A stretch of DNA of 64,000 nucleotides from Xiphias gladius. Taxonomy: Eukaryota; Chordata; Actinopteri; Istiophoriformes; Xiphiidae. Position 1 is the first letter of the stretch; each line of letters starts with the position of its first letter. The position numbers and the translations under genes were made by a program. Below the pieces are notes generated by a model that had not been told where the DNA came from, did no database searches, and saw nothing but the letters and a program-made list of their open reading frames with translations. This document shows positions 57,050 through 64,000 of this stretch, one piece after another. Where the stretch lies: contig NW_024401808.1 in assembly GCF_016859285.1 (NCBI RefSeq), positions 124,001 to 188,000 on the forward strand. Reading direction: 5' to 3'.

Positions 57050-57440
57050 ATCAACGTTCCCCCAGCCAGACCCTGAGTTGTCCTGTCTGTTCCTGAGTCT
57101 GTTCCTGAGTCAGACATCCCTTCCGACATCCTGTCTGTTCCTGAGTCGAGGGTCCCAGCCGACACCAAGCCTGTTCCTGAGTTTGCCGGCGGCAACCCAG
57201 TGGACATCTGTTCCTGGTTGTCAGCCTGGCCAACATCTGTTCCTGGTTTTCAGTTGGCGGTCCAGCTGACATCTGTTTCTGGTTTCTAGTGAGAAACGCC
57301 TTCGCCTGTCTGCCTGGCCTCTGGACCCTCCTCCTAAGTACTGCTGCCTGTCTGTCAGGCCTTCAGGCCCTACGCCTGACGTCCCCTGCTCCATTCTTGG
57401 CCTGCCCCATGGGCAGTCTCCTGCTACAGGTCATGAAATT
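57050..57440 (+). repeat. Low-complexity Pro/Ser/Val-Pro-Glu coding-like repeat
   Basis: CTGTTCCTGAGTC recurs at least five times (57090-57180), giving VPES repeats such as LSVPESVPESDIPSDILSVP, then GACATCTGTTCCTGG-type units. This type of tract is common beside fish LTR retroelements. A stop at 57076 separates it from the 24-bp units. Confidence 0.5.
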
Positions 57441-57449
57441 GCCTCACAG

Positions 57450-60400
57450 TTTATAACAAGCTTGGACACTGGTCAGAACTAATGATAATAATCAATATTT
57501 TTCCATTAACAGTAATTATTATAATATAGCTAGTGTATGCAAAATGTAAAAACTTTGGAAAAGTCTAAGATGATGACAGTAACAAACTGACTCATTAATA
57601 GGTTATTTAAAAAAAACTCTTCACACATGCCAAATATATAATTTTAACCATTTTTTAAGTCAAAGACTGTATTATCACAATGATTAATCTGAAAATTGAC
57701 AAATAAAACAATATAATAAACTTAGGCACCGCAGAATGTTTGGCGTTTTGCTTGACAGTGACTTAATAGATTATCAAAATTGGTGACAGTTATTTTGTTA
57801 ATTATCAATTGACTGTTAATTGTTTCTGCACTAATATTCTGTATATGTTTATGGATACTCTATGTAGTGTATATTTACTGTAAATTCCATTTACTCTACA
57901 TTTGTTTTATATATTATCTATTCGGGCATGCCTGTTTGGATTTTGTCTGTTTAATTACTCAGAATCCAGCTGTGTTTTTCAATAGAATATCTTGAAAGCA
58001 TCACTGTAACTGTCGTCAATTCATAGGGTTAATGATAGTTATATAAAATAAAATAATCAGACATTTATATTCATATGATCAGCTGTAGTCCTACACATCT
58101 GTACAATAAACTTCCATTCTTGTGCCTTACTATAGGCCTATCATAAGTAAGACTATTATAATATTTGGACATTAGTATTTGCATAATTATTTAAAGGGTA
58201 CAGAAAGTGCTCCGATTTACATATCGGAGCACTTTCATATAGCATATGGAACTGAAACTGATCGGCTTTGACTTGAATGGCTCACAGTGCATGTTCTGTA
58301 GTAAGCAGCACTCATGCTGAAATAAACTCAGGAAATTAGCGTTATAACCTTGGATACACAGTATACATCCACGGTAATAACACAGTATCCATTGGTTATA
58401 TCACACAAAATAAAAATAGACTAACGTATTATACCAATGCCACCTATCTGATGAGCATGGAAGTCCATTCGTGGCTTTGGCAACAGTATGAGTTACAAAA
58501 TAATTCTAAATCCTCCCCACACTATAGGTCACAGGTCACATAAGGTTACAGGTCACATCAGAGCCAGTTCCATTTGTTGATGAGGACCATGAGACATTGA
58601 TAAAGACTGAAAAAGCTCGATCTATGTGTAGATCTGTGAGTTTGGATGATTTTGTCACACATGATGCTTAGTGTCACAGAGGTGTTGATTTCTATGTTTG
58701 AAGTGTTGGTGTTTTTTGGTCAAAATAGCAGTTGAAAGTTCCAAAAAACTAGTAAATGGACCTATTTTTTATTCTTTATTTCATTTATTTATTTTTATAA
58801 AAAAATTTAATCTTGTTTCAGAAAGCAATGCCTGTCTCTGGCATGTTTTCTTTAAATGTATTTTATAACACAGATGTTCATAACTGCAAAAAGCCCATCC
58901 TTACACAACACACAATAAAGCCTGGAAATAGAAAAAAAACAATAGAAGAAACAAATGTATCATCTCTGTGCTGGTAACTGAGATACAGAAATATCTCAAA
59001 AACAGATAAACTTCTGTGGGACTGGAGACTGTCAGTGGCTGTCTGTCGTTCATACATGCAGATTGGAGTTAATATACTTGTGAGGACTTTCAGTGACTAC
59101 TTTAGGTTAGGAGTGGTCAAAATATACTAACTTTAGATCATTTCTTAGTGCTGTCATAAAAGAATGCACAAACACACACTCAAACACATACAGTATTTTC
59201 TCCTCTGTGTAACTTTCATTCTCTATGATGTACTTCCTGTCACTAATCAACCCAAACCCCAGGCCACTTCAATTTCCTCTTCTCTAACCACATACAGTAT
59301 CTATTAGTGGAACATTCACTGTTTGGAATGAACACTACAACATTATTAACAGAAAGTGAACAAAGTCTGCATAGGCATGAAACAGAGACAGGACAAGCAC
59401 CATACATGTGTCACCAAAATATTTTGGTTGAGGCTACCGAAAAAACTGAACATGCCACTGAACATAATCCAGTCAGCTGTTATGTCTTCCTCAAGGCATA
59501 ATGGCAAAATAAATTATAATAGTAGGAGAAAGGGTTGATCTAAATCTTGTCCACAGTCTTCTGCCGCAGCAGATCCATGCTGATGCTCCTCTTTCCACGT
59601 CATCTAAAATACTATAGTGTGTTATTCATATCAATTTTATAAGAAACCATTACTTGAAATATGTAATGCAGGTTCACGCAAAGCTTTACTTCAGTCAAAC
59701 ATATAGTGGGAAAGTGGTCTGAGACTTCTGGACGCCACTCTACATGTAAATTGCTTTACTACTGTGAATTAAGGCTTATGGTGGTTTAAGTATGCAATGT
59801 GCAGCCATGGACATTTCTATGTAAAATATAGTAATAAGGAGGGTAAAGAGTAAACGCTGTCATGATAGTCAGAGATATACAGCACTTTATTATGCTACCA
59901 TACAGAACATCAGTTAAACAACAATTACTTAGTACAGGTTGAAGAGGTTGGTCTGATAACATTTTAAATCAGGATCTAATCTAATCAGGATATAGATTAA
60001 AATATCTAGAATAACTGTGATTTCCAGCTATTCTAGAGGTCCTGCTGGAAACTCAGACAAGCCTAGTATGTTGATTCTTGTACACTAACTGCAAAAACAA
60101 TATAATATAAAGAATAGTACGCTGTATACATTAGTATATAGTATGGAGTTGGGACAGCTATTGTCTTGTCAGCCTCCCTGCTGTTGCTGCTCTTACTTTT
60201 CTTGCAATAGCTGGACACTGGAGCTGCAGCTCTGCAATTGGATGATCACAGCAGGGACTGGTTTCTGGTTCTTCACATATTCTTCTCACATCTTTTCCTT
60301 CTCTTTTTCTGTCTGTGTGTTCTTCATATGAACTGGGAGGAGGGAGTGGTGAGAAAGTCAGTGGCATACAACTGTATGGGAAAAATGATTAAGATTTTGT

Positions 60401-61260
60401 ACATAAATGGAGCTTTGCTGACAATCACTATACACAGTTTTTCCATGACAGCAATGAGAAACAAGCATGCACATTTGAGTAATGGCGGTGTGGGCTGGGC
60501 TGGGTTAACACATACCCATCAACCAGCAGGATGGTTAAACCGGATCTGTGTGTCAATTTTTAGAAATAACTCTCTGTTTCTCTTTCTGTTATTGTTGTAA
60601 ATCTCTCACTTTACTGGACATGTGTGGTGTTTACAAAACCCAACTGCAAAGCTGATGGAAAAATGAGCTCAGGGTCAAGACTTGACATGTACTGACAACT
60701 CTGGAGGACAGAACCTTCACCAGTTTACAGAGGATGATGGGAAGCAGCAGAAGAAAGTTGTTTGAGGTTGAAGGGTCATGTTTGTCAGTACTGTGAGGAG
60801 TGAATCACTCCAGGGAACTGTGTGATGGCTTAATGCTCAGAGGTTTGGAAAGACCAAGTGGCCTCACATATAAAAATTAGAAAAATTTTGTCAGTTTCTT
60901 TTTGAATTAGGCGGGAGGTCCTGTTGGCAGATAAAGAACATTAAAAAAATTGTCTCCGGTGCTTTAAGTAGTCTGCAGACTGTGATTCATGTGACAGTAG
61001 GGGAATAACCAGGAGAAAAACACCAAAAAAAAGTGTATGTTCCGTAGTTTCTCAACATGATGCTCCAAAAGTTGCTTTCCAAGATTCTTCTTCATTTTCC
61101 AAGGTTTTTTTCTGTGCAGCCAGGAATAAATTCTGGTTGAAAAAAATGCCCCTATTTTATTTATCCATTGATGTATTTCTTAATATTTCTTTAAGTAAAT
61201 AAGTCTAAAAATACTGGTATCTTTAACTTATAATATGTAACTGGCTCTTCAGGTCACCAG
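57450..61260. other. Non-coding stretch
   Basis: About 3.8 kb, AT-rich, no coding family seen. It contains the perfect hairpin at 58203-58236. Confidence 0.5.
58203..58236. repeat. Perfect 14-bp hairpin
   Basis: Arms 58203-58216 and 58223-58236 (GAAAGTGCTCCGAT / ATCGGAGCACTTTC) are exact complements with a 6-base loop TTACAT. GC content is higher than the surroundings. No T-run follows directly, and the stem is too short for a pre-microRNA. Confidence 0.9.
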
Positions 61261-61269
61261 ATTCCCCGA

Positions 61270-62233
61270 AAAATAAACATGACGTGACTTTTGTCATCGC
61301 AGTGATAGCATCAGCCTTGTCTGACAAGCTTGAACCTGTCAAAGGCTGCCTGGAATACTATCAGTCTGACTGGCTTCTGTAATATCTGAGTCTATTGTCT
61401 AATCATGTCCATTTACTCTCACCAGCACAGATACTGGTCAGGAGCATCAGTTAATGTTCAGATTAAAAATCTTATGTTATGATCAGCAGGGACCTGGGGT
61501 ACATGCAGCCACTCACAAAAGCACATCAGCCTCCTGAAATGGATATACTGAATGCCTATCATGAAGCAATATATTTAAGGGGTGTTATAAAGGAAAAATT
61601 TAACAAAATCTACCAGAAATCCATAGAACTAGCCGCCTCTGTTGATGTGGTGCCAGCCGAGAGGAGGATCACCATGAGGAAGCAGCACAGAGCCAACATG
61701 CCATCAACATCTGTTGAAGAACACTATAGGAACAATTTATTCTACCCCTTTGTTGACTACATTGAAAGTCAGATGGAAGCAAGATTCGTTGAGAGGACAG
61801 AACCAGCAATGCTAGCATCATACTTGTTCCCCAAGTTCACAAAGGAGAAAGAAGACAAGTTAATAGCTTGGTAGCATGATGACCTACCTGACTTAGGGAC
61901 CCTTGAGCTAGAACTGAAGGAAGAAGATTCTCTGCCCACATATGTGCAAGATTCCATCAAGAGTGCGAGATGCAGTTTTATCCAAATAATCTGTGCATCC
62001 TGAAACTATTGCCGACCTTGCCGGTGACAACCTGTGCATGTGAAAGTTCATTCTCTGCCATGAGGAGGCTGAAAACATGGCTAAAGGAAAGTATGACAGG
62101 TGAGCATCTCACAGGACTGGCTCTTTGCCATATTCATAGGAACAGGTTATTGGATCTGGAGAGGATTCTGAAGAGGTGGGATACTTCTGAACATCGCAGA
62201 ATTGTCTTGGCATTCAATACAAAGGTAGTGTAA
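61270..62233 (+). pseudogene. hAT transposase C-terminal relic
   Basis: Frame 61479-61874 has DILNAYHEAIYLRGVIKEKF, NKIYQKSIELAASVDVVPAE and HYRNNLFYPFVDYIESQMEA then RF, the region before the dimerisation domain in hAT proteins of the '52 kDa repressor-like' group. After a stop at 61872 the next frame (61970-62233) gives LPVTTCACESSFSAMRRLKT and LTGLALCHIHRN, the hAT dimerisation signature ('ER.FS...I..R'). The N-terminal zinc finger and catalytic acids are missing apart from weak similarity at 61290-61380. No terminal repeats found. Confidence 0.75.
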
Positions 62234-62239
62234 TATACT

Positions 62240-64000
62240 GTAATATGTAATCTTAGACTGATGGAACTAATGGCTAGTGTAGGTTTTGTTGTGAAATAAC
62301 AACCAATTAAATATAGAATGTGTTCATGTACAGTAGTACTGAGCTGTCAAAATCAATCAATAAATGACAAAGCCTGCTCTGTTCTCTTTTCCCATAATTT
62401 CAGTGAGGGACTATGAAGGAACAGGGAAGAAAAGAGGAGAGAAACTTCTAAACTCCAGGAAGCAGTTCCCAGTATCTTTCTCAGTATTTTTTTCTTGTAT
62501 CTTTAAGATAAAATGTTAAACTTCACTTGGGGTCTTGTTTTCCTTTCCAACATCTCAACTCAGTATGAACTACCAAACTCAGTAAGTGCTCTTTCACTCA
62601 TTGGAATTAAAAAAAGGGGAAAAAAAAGTGTGATATGTACAGCTATAATATAAACCCGCTCTACTTATGCTTCTGGACCTCAGTTAAAATTATGCCCTGG
62701 CTATGGCCCTGAGACTAAGGGCATCATGCAGCGACTTTAGCTTAGTCTGCTCTGTTATCTCTGAGTTTTGTGATTACAAGCCCACTGCATTCACCATTAG
62801 AAGACCTAGGGCAGCAGTTTAATAGTAAGTTTCAATACCCATTGAGAAATTAGGTAACTAGGCTGGCAGAAACTAATATTCAACAGTAGTACAACATATA
62901 CAGTACAAGAGATATTGTATACAGTAATAAATGTAATCACACAACTGGAACAGAGTAAGAAGTAGTTATAAAATGGGAAGTTACTTATAAAATGGGTGAC
63001 ATTTTCAACATTTTAAGTTGTCTGTTGTTTTAAGTTGTCTTGAGTGAATTCAGAAAAAAAATTGATTACTTATAACTGTGCACTTACTGTATGTCTCACG
63101 GTGAACAAACAATAGCAAGAAAAAATTAACATTTTTTTTTCTGTAATTTGAGAGGAAAACAACATAGTGTTGACTAGAAGTAACTCTGCTTTAAACATGT
63201 TTATTACATATAGTACACTATGGTACCATAGTACCATCCTGGTTAAAAGTGGCTTAAGAAAAAAATTATCTGGCTAACCATCTAATCTCACTCTGTGATA
63301 CAGGCCCTAAAATGTATTTATTGAGCATGTGTGTTTGCTATGGCTTCAACCCACTGAGTTTAAGGGCACCAGACTTCCCACTGCCATATTTGTTTTGACT
63401 TCTTGCTCAGACAAAGATTTGTGTCTCTTGCAAGACAGGAGACAAGAGAGCAAACTGTTATCAAACTTCTGGGAGATGACAGAGCACAACTGTACAAACT
63501 TGCAAACACTGACTCAGAGGCTCTCATGGGTGGTGCAAAAGTCGTCAATAGAGACAGTGAGTCACTGTCCTCTGCAGGTAGGAAGGAAGGGGTGGAGCGG
63601 AGGTAAGTCAGAACTTGAAGTGCAAATGATGGGGAAACATGATGCTAAAAATGAAAGCAAGGGGAAAGAGATACTCAAAGTTTAAATGTTTTGTTCTGTT
63701 ATTTTTGAAGCAGTATGAGTTTCATCAACACTAAAGGCCAGTTCATGATTTTACATCCACATGGATCCATTAGATGTAAATTTTGTCACCTGCCCAAGTC
63801 CACAACAGAACCCTTTGTGGACATCTACATGCAGCCCAGAATTTGGCCATATTCTGGTTAAGCAGTTGCACACACTGTTTTCTTTTCCTGACGTCTTCTT
63901 GTTGTTCAGCCAAATACAACAAACAAAGGAGTTCCCCTTCTTGCTCTCATGAGGTCGGCATCATGTTTTCTACTGCATATGTGGAATGTGTCAGACCCCC
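62240..64000. other. Non-coding stretch to window end
   Basis: Short unrelated frames on both strands (for example 63403-63606) with no family signature. No tRNA or repeat recognised. Confidence 0.4.

Noticed and set aside
58203-58236. Hairpin as a microRNA precursor or factor-independent terminator
   Set aside because: The stem is only 14 bp with no extension, and there is no T-run; the organism is a vertebrate, where such terminators do not apply.
1-64000. CRISPR array, prokaryotic defence or biosynthetic cluster, or integrated virus
   Set aside because: No regularly spaced identical repeats, operon layout or viral structural genes; repeats and coding remains are all of eukaryotic transposon or host type.

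Overview
The window reads as nuclear DNA of a teleost fish, probably a spiny-rayed (percomorph-like) one. The grounds are one intron-containing host gene whose product matches vertebrate galactose-3-O-sulfotransferase 4, two eukaryotic tRNA genes, and many decayed copies of fish-type mobile elements (L2, Rex1/CR1-like and L1-like LINEs, Ty3/gypsy LTR elements, hAT and Tc1/mariner DNA transposons, tRNA-headed SINEs). No operon, prokaryotic, viral-genome, CRISPR or rRNA content was seen.

Layout. 1-9180 is a pile of retroelement remains: an L1-like ORF1 relic (about 1300-1800), a Rex1/CR1-like endonuclease and RT fragment (2335-3440) joined at a hairpin to an L2 RT and C-terminal fragment (3440-5020), then a frameshifted Ty3/gypsy copy (5735-9180). 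9180-15080 holds no recognisable gene. 15080-15803 carries the end of an hAT transposon on the minus strand. 17173-24730 is the host gene gal3st4 on the minus strand: three coding exons, with an upstream non-coding exon implied. 24731-29100 looks non-coding. 29405-29735 is a CpG-rich, promoter-like block that could be a minus-strand first exon. 30264-30329 is an exact 66-bp palindrome. 30690-37065 is L2 sequence with a Tc1 fragment and a SINE embedded. 39673-40005 is a MITE-like element next to a second CpG-rich, first-exon-like block (40063-40400, minus). 41930-43745 is a degenerate tandem repeat of about 180 bp, split by a retroelement fragment. 44040-44695 is an L2 3' end. 45440-47400 contains exon-like pieces of a decayed fish multicopy gene. 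47700-50760 is another L2-type LINE. 51081-51507 has tRNA-Ser(UGA) and tRNA-Thr(AGU) facing each other. 52555-52974 looks like a solo LTR. 53190-53750 has more exon-like relics. 53930-56640 is a decayed Ty3/gypsy copy on the minus strand. 61270-62230 is an hAT transposase relic.

How it works together. The intact, interpretable units are gal3st4 (Golgi sulfation of O-glycan galactose) and the two tRNA genes. Everything else that encodes recognisable protein is broken mobile DNA. I found no convincing undescribed multi-gene system. The observations most worth checking are structural: the exact palindrome, the split satellite-like array, the hairpin at the LINE-LINE junction, the two CpG-rich first-exon candidates, and a splice donor immediately after the gal3st4 stop codon. 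Family names come from remembered protein signatures. No database search was run, and element boundaries are approximate unless stated otherwise.
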